Made by a program: the position numbers and the translations under genes. 64,000 nt of DNA from Dendrosporobacter quercicolus (lineage in GTDB: Bacteria > Bacillota > Negativicutes > DSM-1736 > Dendrosporobacteraceae), in assembly GCF_900104455.1 (NCBI RefSeq), contig NZ_FNHB01000011.1, forward strand, positions 60,338 to 124,337, read 5' to 3'. This document shows positions 44,153 to 54,694 of this stretch, in pieces. Position 1 is the stretch's first letter; every line of letters starts with the position of its first letter. Below the pieces are notes generated by a model. It saw nothing but the letters and a program-made list of their open reading frames with translations, was not told the DNA's origin and did no database searches.

Positions 44153-44557
44153 TCAGTCGTCTAAACTCAGATCAAGTATAATCCCCTTACGCTGTAAATT
44201 GGTTATACATTCCGCCAGATACCGCTCATTATGTTCAGGATATATTGGCTCTCCCTTTTCGCCTGCCTGGACGGCGGCTTGCCGCTCACATTGCCGGCGG
44301 GTATAAGGACGGCACCGTTTACCCCGGTACTGGCAGTCAGCCCAGCTTTGGTCAAAATGGTAGCCTCGCTCCAGCATTTCATTTCTCACCAGCATATGAT
44401 ATTGAAACAATCTGCAGGGACTATACCGGAATACATAATTGACTGTTGCATGGTTTCTGCCCCAGCCGTTGCCGCGCAGGGCGCAGCACTCCCGATGCTG
44501 CCCTAAAAGCTGCTGCCTGGGCAGATAAGGAATCAGCTTGTAATGCCATAGACGCAC
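44153..44557 (-). CDS. TIGR02328-type protein related to pyrimidine-dimer DNA glycosylases
   Basis: 134 residues. VRLWHYKLIPYLPRQQLLGQHRECCALRGNGWG is the conserved start of this family, followed by NYVFRYSPCRLFQYHMLV and RGYHFDQSWADCQYRGKRC. The family is a small relative of T4 endonuclease V, so a DNA-repair role is possible but not shown. The start is GTG 44557, 7-8 bases after GGAGG. Located upstream of the L-box promoter on the same strand. Confidence 0.8.
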   Translation of the reverse strand: MRLWHYKLIPYLPRQQLLGQHRECCALRGNGWGRNHATVNYVFRYSPCRLFQYHMLVRNEMLERGYHFDQSWADCQYRGKRCRPYTRRQCERQAAVQAGEKGEPIYPEHNERYLAECITNLQRKGIILDLSLDD

Positions 44558-44791
44558 CAAAATACCTCCGTTAAGACCAGCGCCGCTATATTTTTATCCA
44601 CGCTGCCAAAAATACTAAAATTTTCCTGAATACAATAGAAAAGCCGCCATGATTCAAAGGATATTAAATAGGCTAAAACGAACAGTAAAAATTATGCGCT
44701 TTTTTTACAATTCATCACATAGGCTCTATTTTATTCACACAACTATACTATCTTAACTTTTCAGTAAGCGGTCAAGGAGCGTGGCAAATGA

Positions 44792-47440
44792 ATGGCAAAC
44801 CAACAGGCAACAACCCTGGAAAACAATGAACTTATTTCCAACGAGTTAGACTTTATGCGAAACTTGCATACAATTAGCTTAAGCGTCATTGGGCAGGAAA
44901 CGGGAAATATATTTAACGAACTTTTGGCAACAGCGATTGATACCGCCGAAGCCGCTAAAGGCATCTTTCAGTTGTTTGACGACCAGAGCGGCTTGCGGAT
45001 TGTTGCCCACAAAGATCTTACGGCGGAATTTATCAGCTTATCGGACAGCATTTACGAGAAACAGGCAACCCTCTATCTAAGGCCCGGCGAAGATATGATC
45101 ATTGAAAATGTTGAACAAAGCGCCGCTTTCCTAAAGTCGCCGATATTAGCCGTCCTGTTGTCAGCCGGCATCAGAGCGGTGTACTGCAAACCGTTGTTTA
45201 GCCGTGATGGCAAACTTCTGGGAATGCTGTCAACCTATTATTCCGCTCCGCACCACCCTTCCGGACAGACAGTAAGGTTACTTAATCAACTGAGCGCTTA
45301 CGCCGTAGCGGTTATTCATTACCTGCACACTGCTGAGGCGGCTCAACAGCAGCAGCAGCAGACCCGCGCCCTTGTAGGTGAATTGCTGAAAGAAATTGAA
45401 GGACGCAAACTACTGTCTGAACTGATCGGCCCTCAGGATCTAAAGCAAGCGCTGGCCGGCGCCATCACATCAATTCGTAATATAACCAACTGTCAGTCAA
45501 TCGCCATGCGGTTAGAAGACCAGGGCGACTATCCTTATTTCGTGTGGGAAGGATTTTCCGATGAATTTATTGTCCAGGAACAAAGTCTGTGTACCAAAGA
45601 CGAAACCGGCAATGCCGTGTTGGACGAAACAGGTCAGTACCTGTTGGAATGCATGTGCGGCAATGTCATCCGGGGCCGGGTCAACCCTGAGCTGCCATAT
45701 TTCTCACCCGGCGGGAGCTTTTGGTGTAACAGCACTTCGGCGGTTGTTGTAACCGCCGGTCCAAAACAGTGGCACTGTCAAACACGCGGCCGGTGCCGGC
45801 AGTTCGAGTCGGTGGCTCTTGTACCGCTTAAATTAAATGAAACAATTATCGGCTTGATTCAACTCAACGATAAACGCCAAAATTTATTCAGCAAAGAACT
45901 GATCAGCTATCTGGAAATACTCGGCGAACGGATTGGCGCTGCAGTCTCCCAATGGTGGGTTCGCAAAAAACTTGAAACCAGCCTCGCTGAGCTGCGCAAA
46001 GAAAATCTGGCCAGGCGCGAAGCCCAGCAAAAGGCTTCCCAGGCCTATCAGCAGATCAACCAAATATTAGAACGTATTACTGACGGTTTTTTTGCGCTGG
46101 ACAATGACTGGCGATACATTTATATTAATGCCGTGGCGCAAAAGTACTGGTCTTTTTTTACGACAGCTGAAATGCTCGGGCAAAAAATCTGGGACTTATT
46201 CCCCGACGCCCAGCCTTATTATCATCAATATCTTAAAGCCAAACAGGAAAACATTGCTGTTCATTTTGAAGCCAAAGCCATCAGCTCCGACCGGTGGCTA
46301 GAAGTACATGCCTATCCCTCGCCTGATGGCCTTTCTATCTATTTCCGCGATATCACCGACCAAAAAAATATCAAACAGCAAGAGCAGGAATACCGCACCT
46401 TGCTGGAAGAACAGATTCAGCTCCTCAATCTTGACCCCGACTACACCTTTATCCACGACGAGGACGGCAAAATCGTATTCTGGGGCAAAGGAGCGCAGCG
46501 CGGCTATGGCTGGTTGGAACAGGAAGCTGTTCAGAAAGATTTTAAAAACCTGCTTAAAACCCGCTTCCCGCTCCCCTTTAATGAAATCACTGCCGAAGTT
46601 ATCGCCAAGGGAAAATGGGTTGGCGAACTCGTTCATACGACCAAAGACAATAAGCAGGTAACCGTAAGGAGCTGCTGGCTCCTCCGCAAGCAGGGCCATG
46701 GCCGGCTCAAGGAAATCATTGAAATTGATAAAGATATTACCGAAGAAAAAAAGATGCGTGAGGAACTGGGGCGGCTCGAAACAATGAAACTGGTATCACA
46801 GATCGCCGCCGGCATTTCTCACGAAATCCGCAACCCCATGACGACGGTTCGCGGTTATTTGCAACTGCTGGCAAAGAAAAATCAGTATACTGAAGAGCAT
46901 CCGGTCTTTAAGTTAATGATTGAAGAACTTGACCGCGCCAATCAAATTATTACTGAATTCCTGTCTCTAGCCAGAAACAAACCGTCAGCTTTAACGGAAG
47001 GCAGCCTTAACGACATTATTCTCAGCCTTACGCCGCTGCTGGAGGCTGATGCCGCTTCCCAGAGCAAAGGCTTTCAAACCAGCCTGCTGCCCAGTATTCC
47101 TAAAATATTGGTAAATACCAATGAAATGAGGCAGTTAATTTTAAATTTTGTACGCAATGGCCTTGAAGCTACTGGGCCTAACGGCAATGTCCGGATATCA
47201 ACTTATCTTGAGGATCACTGGGTCATATTATCAGTCGAGGATAATGGCTGCGGTATCCCTGACGAAATTCTGCAAAACCTGGGTACGCCGTTTCTCAGTA
47301 CCAAGCCCGGCGGAACAGGGCTGGGCCTGCCTACCTGTTATAATATCGCCAGACGTCATAACGCTCTTATTGATATCACTACAGGTCCCTCGGGAACGAC
47401 CTTTTATATTAAGTTTCCGGCTAACCCCAAAGGCCGATAG
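44792..47440 (+). CDS. GAF-GAF-PAS-PAS soluble histidine kinase
   Basis: 882 residues, no membrane helix. GAF1 about 25-180; a Gln-rich linker (AAQQQQQQ) near 190; GAF2 about 215-390 with six Cys (SLC, ECMCG, WCN, HCQ, GRC) that could hold a metal or cluster; a coiled coil near 395-430; PAS1 about 430-540 ([20 protein letters not shown], ending FRDITDQ); PAS2 about 550-660; HisKA with His677 in [10 protein letters not shown]; HATPase_c with EDNGCGIP and [14 protein letters not shown]. The catalytic part is closely related to the kinases at 12300 and 15593. ATG after AAGGAG. No adjacent response regulator; a phosphorelay partner elsewhere is likely. Confidence 0.92.
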   Translation: MANQQATTLENNELISNELDFMRNLHTISLSVIGQETGNIFNELLATAIDTAEAAKGIFQLFDDQSGLRIVAHKDLTAEFISLSDSIYEKQATLYLRPGEDMIIENVEQSAAFLKSPILAVLLSAGIRAVYCKPLFSRDGKLLGMLSTYYSAPHHPSGQTVRLLNQLSAYAVAVIHYLHTAEAAQQQQQQTRALVGELLKEIEGRKLLSELIGPQDLKQALAGAITSIRNITNCQSIAMRLEDQGDYPYFVWEGFSDEFIVQEQSLCTKDETGNAVLDETGQYLLECMCGNVIRGRVNPELPYFSPGGSFWCNSTSAVVVTAGPKQWHCQTRGRCRQFESVALVPLKLNETIIGLIQLNDKRQNLFSKELISYLEILGERIGAAVSQWWVRKKLETSLAELRKENLARREAQQKASQAYQQINQILERITDGFFALDNDWRYIYINAVAQKYWSFFTTAEMLGQKIWDLFPDAQPYYHQYLKAKQENIAVHFEAKAISSDRWLEVHAYPSPDGLSIYFRDITDQKNIKQQEQEYRTLLEEQIQLLNLDPDYTFIHDEDGKIVFWGKGAQRGYGWLEQEAVQKDFKNLLKTRFPLPFNEITAEVIAKGKWVGELVHTTKDNKQVTVRSCWLLRKQGHGRLKEIIEIDKDITEEKKMREELGRLETMKLVSQIAAGISHEIRNPMTTVRGYLQLLAKKNQYTEEHPVFKLMIEELDRANQIITEFLSLARNKPSALTEGSLNDIILSLTPLLEADAASQSKGFQTSLLPSIPKILVNTNEMRQLILNFVRNGLEATGPNGNVRISTYLEDHWVILSVEDNGCGIPDEILQNLGTPFLSTKPGGTGLGLPTCYNIARRHNALIDITTGPSGTTFYIKFPANPKGR

Positions 47441-47543
47441 GAAAAATCTGCAGGACTGCCGCATTCACGCCGAAAACCGCCTGCCGCAGTAGAACGTTTG
47501 CCGGCAATCCAAAGACGGCAGCTCGACAATAGCTGACGTATTC

Positions 47544-47576
47544 AACAACAAGGGACCTGTCCCCCCTGTTGTTGTT
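47544..47576. repeat. GGGACAGGTCCC-type hairpin, copy 1
   Basis: AACAACAaGGGACctgtccCCCTGTTGTT-like inverted repeat, about 100 bases after the kinase stop. It shares the GGGACCTGTCCC core with the hairpins at 53065 and 59785. Confidence 0.65.
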
Positions 47577-47633
47577 AAGACTTAAGTAGCACCGAGGAGC
47601 GGGAGCGTGTGGCCTCCCTTTTTGCTCTCTCTG

Positions 47634-48782
47634 TCAAACAGGCTTAGCCGGCCAGACCTCGCCGGCAACCTCTTTGATCAGGCGCAGTTTGGCCCATTGC
47701 TGCTCCTCTGTCAGAATATTGCCTTCTTCCGTTGAAGCAAAACCGCACTGGGGGCTTAAGCACAACTGATCAATCGGTACAAATTCCGCTGCCTCGGCCA
47801 GCCGGGCAATGATGTCTTCTTTACGCTCAAGTTCCCCGTTCTTGGAACTAACCAGTCCCAGCACAACCTGCTGATCTTTAATAAAACGCAATGGCGCAAA
47901 ATCCCCGGCCCGTTCAGTGTCAAACTCCAGATAAAAACCGTCAACGCCGGCAATGTCAAATAGCACCTCAGCAACCGGCTCATAGCCCCCGGAAGCAGCC
48001 CAGGTTGAATGATAATTGCCGCGGCAGACATGCAGGGTAATGGCCATATCGGACGGGCGCCCCTGAATTGCCTCACGATTAACCCTGGCATATAGCCTGG
48101 CAATTGCGGCGGCATCCACGCCCTGCTGCTGCCGCTCCTCCCAATAGGCCTTATCGCATAACATTCCCCAGGTGCAATCGTCCAGTTGAAGATTACGGCA
48201 GCCTGCGGTATAAAAAGCCTGAATTGCGTCCCGGTAAGCGGCGGCAATGTCGGCAATCAGCTCTTCTGCATTGTCATAAACGGCACTGGTAATTGCCTGG
48301 TTCCCGCCCCGCTGAAGCTCAGCGAGAAACTGGGCCGGAGCCGGAATGGTCTGTCGTGCAATCACAGCATCACCGGCGGCTGTTCGCAAAAACTGATAAT
48401 CTTTCAGCATTGAATGGTCGCCAAACCGGATCTTACCGGTAAGGCCGGCTGTTTCAGCCCTGGTTTCCTCCCCTTGAAACTGATAGCCCTTTGCTATGCT
48501 GCGTTTTTCTACGCCTTCCAGCCCCCACATAAAATCAAGATGCCACCAGGAACGCCTGAATTCCCCATCGGTAACCGCCTGCAGGCCTATTGCCTGCTGC
48601 TTTTCAACCAGCTTGACAATTTCGGCGTCTTCAACTTTGCGCAACTCGCCAGCGGAAATTTCCCGGCGCTCAAACTTACGGCGGGCTTCCTTCAACGCCC
48701 GGGGACGTAAAAAACTGCCTACCATATCTGCTCGGAAAGGAGCAGTATTTCTTTGCCCTGCATTTTTAAATGTTATTTCCAA
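47634..48782 (-). CDS. MetE-core cobalamin-independent methionine synthase-like protein (YxjG/YxjH type)
   Basis: 382 residues, only the C-terminal catalytic barrel of MetE. VGSFLRPRALKEARR begins the barrel; Zn ligands appear as His and Cys in TLHVCRGN, a Glu after it, and the last Cys in LCLSPQCGFAS. Such core proteins methylate homocysteine or other thiols using a small methyl donor. TTG start at 48782, eight bases after GGAGG. Third gene of an apparent operon after a LysR regulator and a paralogue (140 bases upstream). Confidence 0.88.
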   Translation of the reverse strand: MEITFKNAGQRNTAPFRADMVGSFLRPRALKEARRKFERREISAGELRKVEDAEIVKLVEKQQAIGLQAVTDGEFRRSWWHLDFMWGLEGVEKRSIAKGYQFQGEETRAETAGLTGKIRFGDHSMLKDYQFLRTAAGDAVIARQTIPAPAQFLAELQRGGNQAITSAVYDNAEELIADIAAAYRDAIQAFYTAGCRNLQLDDCTWGMLCDKAYWEERQQQGVDAAAIARLYARVNREAIQGRPSDMAITLHVCRGNYHSTWAASGGYEPVAEVLFDIAGVDGFYLEFDTERAGDFAPLRFIKDQQVVLGLVSSKNGELERKEDIIARLAEAAEFVPIDQLCLSPQCGFASTEEGNILTEEQQWAKLRLIKEVAGEVWPAKPV

Positions 48783-48925
48783 CTCTGACGCCTCCTCTTT
48801 GGCCTTCTGTGGTTCAACTATATCATCTCGCCGGGGCCAAGCGGTAACTTCAAAAAACTATTGCCGGTTATAATTGGCGACTATAACCGGACAATGATCA
48901 GGCACGGTACCAGTACCAGCCGGTA

Positions 48926-50044
48926 CTAGTCCGTCCAGATTTCATTGGCCGTTTCAATGACCAAACGCAGTTTATCCCATTGCTCCTCTTCGGTTAGTAT
49001 ATTGCCTTCCTCTGTCGAAGCAAAGCCGCACTGAGGACTTAGACACAGCTGTTCAAGGTGCAGGTATTGAGATGCCTCCGCCAACCGCGCCTTCAGCATT
49101 TCCTTGCTCTCCAGACCGCCATGTTTGGTTGTTACCAGTCCCAAAACCACCAACTGCTTTTTAATAAAACGTAAAGGCTTAAAATCTCCTGAACGTTCGT
49201 TATCATATTCCAGGAAAAAACCGTCAACATTGGCATTGCCAAACAGCTCCCCGGCAATAGGCTCATACCCGCCTGCGCCAAACCAGCTTGAATGAAAATT
49301 GCCGCGACAAATATGCAGCGTTATCGCCATATCCGCAGGACGCCCGGCAATGCTGGCGTTGATCAGCCTGACGTAATCCCTGGCCAGTTGATCAGGATCT
49401 ATGCCCCTTTCTGTTAAATGGGCGCGGTGACGGGGGCTGCACAAAGCCCCCCAGGCAGTATCATCCAATTGCAAATACCGGCAGCCGGCATGATAGAATG
49501 CCTGTATCGCGGCTTGATAAACTTTGACAATATCGTGCAGCAATTGTTCATTGCTCTTATATACGGTGTTTTCATGATAACCTTGCACAAAATGAAACAA
49601 GGCCGGCGACGGAATGGTCAATTTGGGGATAACGCCAACAGCCAGAGTCCGCAAATATTGAAAATGCGCAAGCATCGGATGACATTGAAATTCCAGCTGA
49701 TCAACAACCCGGAAACTTTCCGCCTTGGTTCTGGCGCCTTGCAGATTCATACCTTGATTTAGACTGATTTTCTCGGTACCCTGAATGCCTAAAAAGAAAT
49801 CGAGGTGCCACCAGGAACGGCGAAATTCCCCGTCAGTAACAGCCTTGAGGCCCAACGCCTGTTGTTTGGCGACAAGCTTTGCAATCTCCTCATCTTCAAT
49901 TCGGCAAAGCTGCTCAGCCGTAATCTGACCATTTTCAAAGTTGCGGCGGGCTGCTCTTATTTCAGCGGTACGGAGAAAACTGCCCACAATATCATAACGG
50001 AAAGGCGGCGCTGATCTTTTGCCGCCGGTAAGCTGATTACGCAT
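48926..50044 (-). CDS. MetE-core methionine synthase-like protein, second copy
   Basis: 372 residues, paralogue of the gene at 47634 over its full length (DGEFRRSWWHLDF, QLDDTAWGALC, TLHICRGNFHSSW, LCLSPQCGFASTEEGN are shared or nearly so). The zinc ligands are kept, so it is probably active. Methyl donor unknown; lack of the MetE N-terminal half argues against polyglutamylated folate as the sole donor. ATG with CAGGAGG. It begins 15 bases after the LysR gene, so the two are almost certainly one transcript. Confidence 0.88.
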   Translation of the reverse strand: MRNQLTGGKRSAPPFRYDIVGSFLRTAEIRAARRNFENGQITAEQLCRIEDEEIAKLVAKQQALGLKAVTDGEFRRSWWHLDFFLGIQGTEKISLNQGMNLQGARTKAESFRVVDQLEFQCHPMLAHFQYLRTLAVGVIPKLTIPSPALFHFVQGYHENTVYKSNEQLLHDIVKVYQAAIQAFYHAGCRYLQLDDTAWGALCSPRHRAHLTERGIDPDQLARDYVRLINASIAGRPADMAITLHICRGNFHSSWFGAGGYEPIAGELFGNANVDGFFLEYDNERSGDFKPLRFIKKQLVVLGLVTTKHGGLESKEMLKARLAEASQYLHLEQLCLSPQCGFASTEEGNILTEEEQWDKLRLVIETANEIWTD

Positions 50045-50059
50045 AATTTCCTCCTGTGC

Positions 50060-50992
50060 TCAAAGCAAGCAGTGATTCAAGTCTAGATAATTTGCTGAAA
50101 CAACATAATTTAACAAATCAATATAACGGTGGGCGATTTTACTTAACTTAATATCTTTATTGGCAATCCAGCCAACCGTAAAGATCTGGCTGCACTCCAC
50201 CGGTATCGCTTTCAGCTGTACGCCATTCAAATCATTGACCACAATACCGGTCCCAATGGTATAACCATTGGCGCCGATCAACAAGTTCGCCAGGGTTGCC
50301 CGGTCACTTACCTGAATACGCTTCACGGTTGCAGAAACATTCAACATTTCTTCCGCAAAATGCAGGGAGTTATTGTCCCCCTGTGCAAAGGTAATATAGG
50401 GGAACGGAGCAAGCTCCTGAATTGTGACCATATTTTTATTGGACAGTGGATGGCTGCCGCCAATAAAAACATGCGGATTACTGTTAAACAGCGGTGTAAA
50501 TTTAAGATTATTCTCGCTGAAAATTTTGTTCATTACCTTGGCGTTAAGGTCATTGATATACAATATACCGATATCACTGTGCAATGTTTTTACATCTTCA
50601 ATAATCTCATAAGTCCGGGTCTCCCGCAGACTGAAATGATATTCGGCAATATCCTTTTGCTTAAGCAGCTTAACAAAAGCATCCACAGCAAAAGCATAGT
50701 GCTGCGTTGAAATTGAAAATTGCAGCGGCTTTAACTTCACTCCGTGATAACGATTTTCAATCAGCTCCGTTTGTTCCATGATTTGCCGGGCATAGCCCAG
50801 AAATTCAGCGCCCTCCGGCGACACGCTGATGCCTCTGTTTGTTCTGTCAAAAATAACAATGCCCAACTCACTCTCAAGCTCTTTTATTGCATTGGACAGA
50901 CTGGGCTGAGATATAAACAGACGCTTTGCAGCTTCGTTCATAGAACCGCAGGCGGCAATTTCTATTGCATATTTAAGTTGTTGCAAGGTCAT
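50060..50992 (-). CDS. LysR-family regulator of the MetE-core operon
   Basis: 310 residues. MTLQQLKYAIEIAACGSMNEAAKRLFISQPSLSNAI is the helix-turn-helix; the effector domain contains YHFSLRETRTYEIIEDVKTLHSDIGILYI, seen in LysR regulators of sulfur and methionine metabolism of Gram-positives (CmbR/HomR-like). ATG at 50992, six bases from GAGGG; the frame extends upstream to 51064 without support. It is the first gene of the operon, so it is likely self-regulating; the co-inducer may be a sulfur amino-acid precursor. Confidence 0.9.
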   Translation of the reverse strand: MTLQQLKYAIEIAACGSMNEAAKRLFISQPSLSNAIKELESELGIVIFDRTNRGISVSPEGAEFLGYARQIMEQTELIENRYHGVKLKPLQFSISTQHYAFAVDAFVKLLKQKDIAEYHFSLRETRTYEIIEDVKTLHSDIGILYINDLNAKVMNKIFSENNLKFTPLFNSNPHVFIGGSHPLSNKNMVTIQELAPFPYITFAQGDNNSLHFAEEMLNVSATVKRIQVSDRATLANLLIGANGYTIGTGIVVNDLNGVQLKAIPVECSQIFTVGWIANKDIKLSKIAHRYIDLLNYVVSANYLDLNHCLL

Positions 50993-51119
50993 GCTTTTCC
51001 CTCTTTCACCACATCGGCCAGCCGGCCGGCCTTTGAGCAGCAGATTAATACCATATGACGCCAATGCACAGGCTGCCTCTCAATGCATCATATGCGCAGA
51101 ACTGCCAGTCATATAATGA

Positions 51120-51154
51120 AAGACGAACAGCGCCAAACAGCGGCTGATCGTCTT
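51120..51154 (-). terminator. Terminator of the ferritin-like gene
   Basis: Arms AAGACGA / TCGTCTT (51120-51126, 51148-51154) extended by CAGC/GCTG, with TTTCATT following on the minus strand. Confidence 0.6.
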
Positions 51155-51175
51155 CTTTAAGCTTTCATTCTTATT

Positions 51176-51676
51176 TTAATATTTTTCTTCTTTCAGGTTG
51201 AATTCAGCCGACTCAACCCAGTCATTTACATGATTCAACATTTGAATGATATCCTCAAGCACTTCCACATGCTTTTCTTCTTCCTGCACCAGCTTCCCGC
51301 AGATGCTTTTTCCCTCGGCAGTCGCGGCCTTTTCCTGCAGCTCCCTGTAAAGCTTAACGCTTTCATGTTCTTTGGCCAATGCCGCCCGGTAGACGTCCAT
51401 TTGCTCATGCCGCAGTTTGGCGACAATATCGTCATCCTTCAAAAACGCCGGATTGCCGTTAAACACATTCTGTATTTTAGTTAAAGAAAGGTCAGCATTG
51501 ATATGGTGCAGCGTTTTATTTTTTGCAGCCAGAATAATGTCGTAATGGCGCTGCTCGTCTTCGGCCAGCCCGATCAGTGCAGCTTTTAAATCGTCATACT
51601 GTACTTTGTCAGCCAGTTCACGATAAAATTTTTCACCGTCTAATTCCATTTTTAATGCGAAATCAAAAATATCCAT
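51176..51676 (-). CDS. Rubrerythrin/ferritin-like diiron protein
   Basis: 166 residues, a four-helix bundle. Diiron ligands appear as Glu in ELDGEKFYREL, EDEQRH, Glu in AKEHESVKLYREL and EEEKHVEVLED, i.e. two ExxH motifs. No rubredoxin domain is present, unlike full rubrerythrin. Likely peroxide or iron handling in an anaerobe. CAGGAGG ribosome site. Transcribed alone. Confidence 0.9.
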   Translation of the reverse strand: MDIFDFALKMELDGEKFYRELADKVQYDDLKAALIGLAEDEQRHYDIILAAKNKTLHHINADLSLTKIQNVFNGNPAFLKDDDIVAKLRHEQMDVYRAALAKEHESVKLYRELQEKAATAEGKSICGKLVQEEEKHVEVLEDIIQMLNHVNDWVESAEFNLKEEKY

Positions 51677-51855
51677 GATTAACCTCCTGTATTTTTTATC
51701 ATGCTTCCCTGCTTAGTTTAAACACAATGGTGAAAGATTCCTTCATTTGTCCTAAATTAAGCCCACCCTGTAAAAAATTCCTAAATAAATGGTTGACTTA
51801 GAGTAAACTCTATGTTGTAGATTAAATATATACTTTATTATAAGGAGTGTTGAAT

Positions 51856-53016
51856 TTGTTATACCGGAAATACGGCAAGACGAATGAACAGGTTTCAGTT
51901 TTGGGCTTCGGCTGTATGCGCCTTCCTATTATCGGCGATGATCCCAGCCAAATTGACGAGGAAAAAGCAATCAGCATGATTCGTTATGCCATTGACAATG
52001 GCGTAAATTACGTTGACACGGCTTACCCCTATCATGGTACAGGCATGGGCAACGGCGGCGCCAGCGAACCGTTTGTCGCCAAAGCGCTGCAGGACGGCTA
52101 CCGCAAACGCGTTAAGCTGGCGACTAAACTGCCCAGCTGGCTGATTAAAACCCGGGACGATATGGACATGTATTTAAATAAGCAACTGGAACGGCTTGAG
52201 ACGGACACTATTGATTTCTATTTGGTACATACACTGAGTTCACATACCTGGCCGCTTCTGACCAAAGCCGGTATTAGCGATTTTCTGGATCAGGCCATCA
52301 AAGACGGCCGAATTAAACACGCCGGCTTTTCCTTCCATGACCGCATTGGGTTATTTAAAGAAATCGTTGATTACTATGACTGGTCCTTCTGCCAGATCCA
52401 GTACAACTACCTGGACGAGGAATACCAGGCCGGCAAAGAGGGTCTGCTATATGCCGCAGACAAAGGTCTGGGCGTTGCCATTATGGAGCCGCTGAGAGGC
52501 GGCAAATTGGCTGCGAACCTGCCTCCTGAAGCCGTCCGGTTGTTTGGTAAGGCCGGCATTAGCCGGACACAGGCCGAATGGGCTTTGCGCTGGGTCTGGA
52601 ATCATCCCGAAGTGTCGGTTGTATTGAGCGGCATGAGCACGATGGAGCAGGTAATCGAAAATATCAACATTGCCGGACAGGCAAAAGCCCATTCTTTAAC
52701 AGCCCAGGAACTGGGCATCATCGACCAGGTAAAAAAAATTTATAAAGAAAAAACAAAGGTCAGCTGTACGTCCTGCGCCTATTGTATGCCCTGTCCCAAA
52801 GGGGTCGACATCCCTGGCTGCTTCAGCGTCTATAATGATTACTCTATGTTCGGCGAGACTGAAGGACTGCAGCGCTATAAATTTCTCTATAACTTCCGCC
52901 TTGGCGCTGATGCCCTCGCCTCAAAATGCGTTGAATGCGGCAAATGCGAAAGCCATTGTCCGCAAACCATTGCCATCCGTCAGGAACTGAAAAAATTACG
53001 TGAAGTTTTTGAATAA
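51856..53016 (+). CDS. Aldo/keto reductase with C-terminal ferredoxin domain
   Basis: 386 residues. TIM barrel with VLGFGCMRLP, the catalytic Asp/Tyr in NYVDTAYPYHG, Lys in ATKLPSW and His in FYLVHTL; the NADPH site is near RWVWNHPEVSVVLSGM. The last 80 residues carry CTSCAYCMPCPKGVDIP and CVECGKCESHCP, a two-cluster 4Fe-4S module common in anaerobes. I start at TTG 51856 (family start LYRKYGKT), eight bases after AAGGAG; a GTG at 51847 overlaps that site. Electron partner and substrate unknown. An HxlR gene is convergent. Confidence 0.92.
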   Translation: MLYRKYGKTNEQVSVLGFGCMRLPIIGDDPSQIDEEKAISMIRYAIDNGVNYVDTAYPYHGTGMGNGGASEPFVAKALQDGYRKRVKLATKLPSWLIKTRDDMDMYLNKQLERLETDTIDFYLVHTLSSHTWPLLTKAGISDFLDQAIKDGRIKHAGFSFHDRIGLFKEIVDYYDWSFCQIQYNYLDEEYQAGKEGLLYAADKGLGVAIMEPLRGGKLAANLPPEAVRLFGKAGISRTQAEWALRWVWNHPEVSVVLSGMSTMEQVIENINIAGQAKAHSLTAQELGIIDQVKKIYKEKTKVSCTSCAYCMPCPKGVDIPGCFSVYNDYSMFGETEGLQRYKFLYNFRLGADALASKCVECGKCESHCPQTIAIRQELKKLREVFE

Positions 53017-53064
53017 GGACAAGCACGCGCCGAAAACAGTTTTATAAAAAATGTCAGAAAAGCA

Positions 53065-53116
53065 AAAACGCGGGACAGGTCCCAGGGTTGCAACCCAGGG
53101 ACCTGTCCCGCGTTTT
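53065..53116. repeat. GGGACAGGTCCC-type hairpin, copy 2
   Basis: A perfect 52-base palindrome: AAAACGCGGGACAGGTCCC, inner GGGTTGCAACCC, then the complement. Located 49 bases past the aldo/keto reductase stop; likely terminates both convergent genes. Confidence 0.8.
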
Positions 53117-53152
53117 GCAGCCGAAGACGGCTTGAGCTGCTACGACTGCAAT

Positions 53153-53506
53153 TTAAACAGGTTTCTTGTCGCTCGACTCCGCCTGGCTGGCAAAATGCTG
53201 CCCCCATTCGCACATGGTTGCCAATATAGGCATCAGGCTCTTTCCGGCCTCTGTTAATGAATACTCTACCTTGGGAGGTATCTGCGTATAGACAAAGCGA
53301 TTCACCAGCCCATGGTCCTCCAGCTCACGCAGCTGCTGTGTCAGCATTTTCTGGGTAACTTGCGGCAATGCCCGCCGCAGCTCGCTAAACCGCATTGTTT
53401 TTTCACCTAAATACCATAAGATCAGTGATTTCCATTTCCCGCCGATAAGATTCAGCGTTAATTCCATCGAGCACTGATATTCTATGTTTTTATAAGTAAC
53501 GCTCAT
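53153..53506 (-). CDS. HxlR-family regulator
   Basis: 117 residues: [72 protein letters not shown] single Cys near the N-terminus could be the redox switch. ATG after GAGGGGCGGGAG. It may control the convergent aldo/keto reductase gene, but there is no shared promoter, so this is only suggested. Confidence 0.92.
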   Translation of the reverse strand: MSVTYKNIEYQCSMELTLNLIGGKWKSLILWYLGEKTMRFSELRRALPQVTQKMLTQQLRELEDHGLVNRFVYTQIPPKVEYSLTEAGKSLMPILATMCEWGQHFASQAESSDKKPV

Positions 53507-53697
53507 AAACTCCCGCCCCTCAGCCTAAAATGATGCCAGGCAGCTTAGCCTGCGGCCCCTAAACCGATGCTGACGCGACGAAAACTCCCTATACTGAAGC
53601 TTCAAGCTTGCCGCTGCATCGGCCTACAAGTTGCCGCAAGCCGCCATGCCCCTCTTGCCTTTCGGCCTAAAACACTGATTGCGCCGGGAAACACAGG

Positions 53698-54417
53698 TCA
53701 CTCAACCAGTATCCTTAACATCTTCCGGTAATTGTTCATAAATTCCTTCATGATCATATAATGTTCCGTTTTTTCATATTCCGTCAATGCAATGCCTTGC
53801 GCCGTTATTTCCAGAATTGCGGCATTGGGGTAACTCATAATGATGGGCGAATGGGTTGCAATGATAAATTGCGATTTGGCTCTCACCAGATCATGGATTC
53901 TTGACAGAATGGCCATTTGACGCATTGGTGACAGAGCTGCTTCCGGTTCATCCAGAATATACAGGCCATTTCCCCTGAATTTATGCATAAAAGCTGCGAA
54001 AAAGGCTTCACCATGGGATTGCTGATGCAATGACTTGCCCCCGTAAAAGCAGGCGACCCCAAGATCATCAATTTGCGTGGATACATTATAGAAAGTCTCA
54101 GCCCGCAGAAAGAAACCGTCGCTGGGCTTCCGGACGCCGCGAATCAGGCGAAGATATTCGTGTAAATTTGAATGGGAATTACAAGTGGAAAATTGAAAAT
54201 TACGGGTGCCGCCCTCCGGATTAAAGCCCCAGGCAATAGCGATTGCTTCCAGCAGGGTGGATTTGCCTGTTCCGTTTTCACCTACAATAAACGTAACATG
54301 GGGATGAAAATCCAAAGCGCTTAACGCTCTGAATGCCGGCAGAGAAAACGGATACTGTTCCGGACAGTCAATATTGTCAGCCAGAAACCTGGCCCCGCGC
54401 AGGTACTGCTCCTTCAT
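53698..54417 (-). CDS. COG3910-type AAA ATPase
   Basis: 239 residues. Walker A GENGTGKSTLL (about 41-51), a Q/R-rich middle, signature-like KSLHQQSHGEAFF, Walker B LYILDEPEAALSP, and D/H-loop ATHSPIIMSYP: the ABC/SMC-like ATPase layout without a coiled-coil arm. Seen in many bacteria as a single gene; its job is unknown. ATG at 54417 after AAAGGGGG. Monocistronic. Confidence 0.88.
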   Translation of the reverse strand: MKEQYLRGARFLADNIDCPEQYPFSLPAFRALSALDFHPHVTFIVGENGTGKSTLLEAIAIAWGFNPEGGTRNFQFSTCNSHSNLHEYLRLIRGVRKPSDGFFLRAETFYNVSTQIDDLGVACFYGGKSLHQQSHGEAFFAAFMHKFRGNGLYILDEPEAALSPMRQMAILSRIHDLVRAKSQFIIATHSPIIMSYPNAAILEITAQGIALTEYEKTEHYMIMKEFMNNYRKMLRILVE

Positions 54418-54694
54418 GGCGATCCCCCTTTCCAGGCACCGGGCATTCATTTACTGCCAGTGGTTATACCGTTCCAGGCGGCCCCTTCCGGCCTGGCTGG
54501 CAACTGCCTTGAACAGTTGCCAGCAATCAATTTTCCTGGTATTTTAGCATATCCCTGCCCGAACTGTCAAACATAATTTGCCACCACAATGATTACTGCA
54601 AAAGTCCGACCGGCTTTTTCAGTTTTTTTTCAGTATCAATTGTTATATTGTAATTTGATTGTTGCGCCTGTTACAACCATTTAGGAGGAACGGA

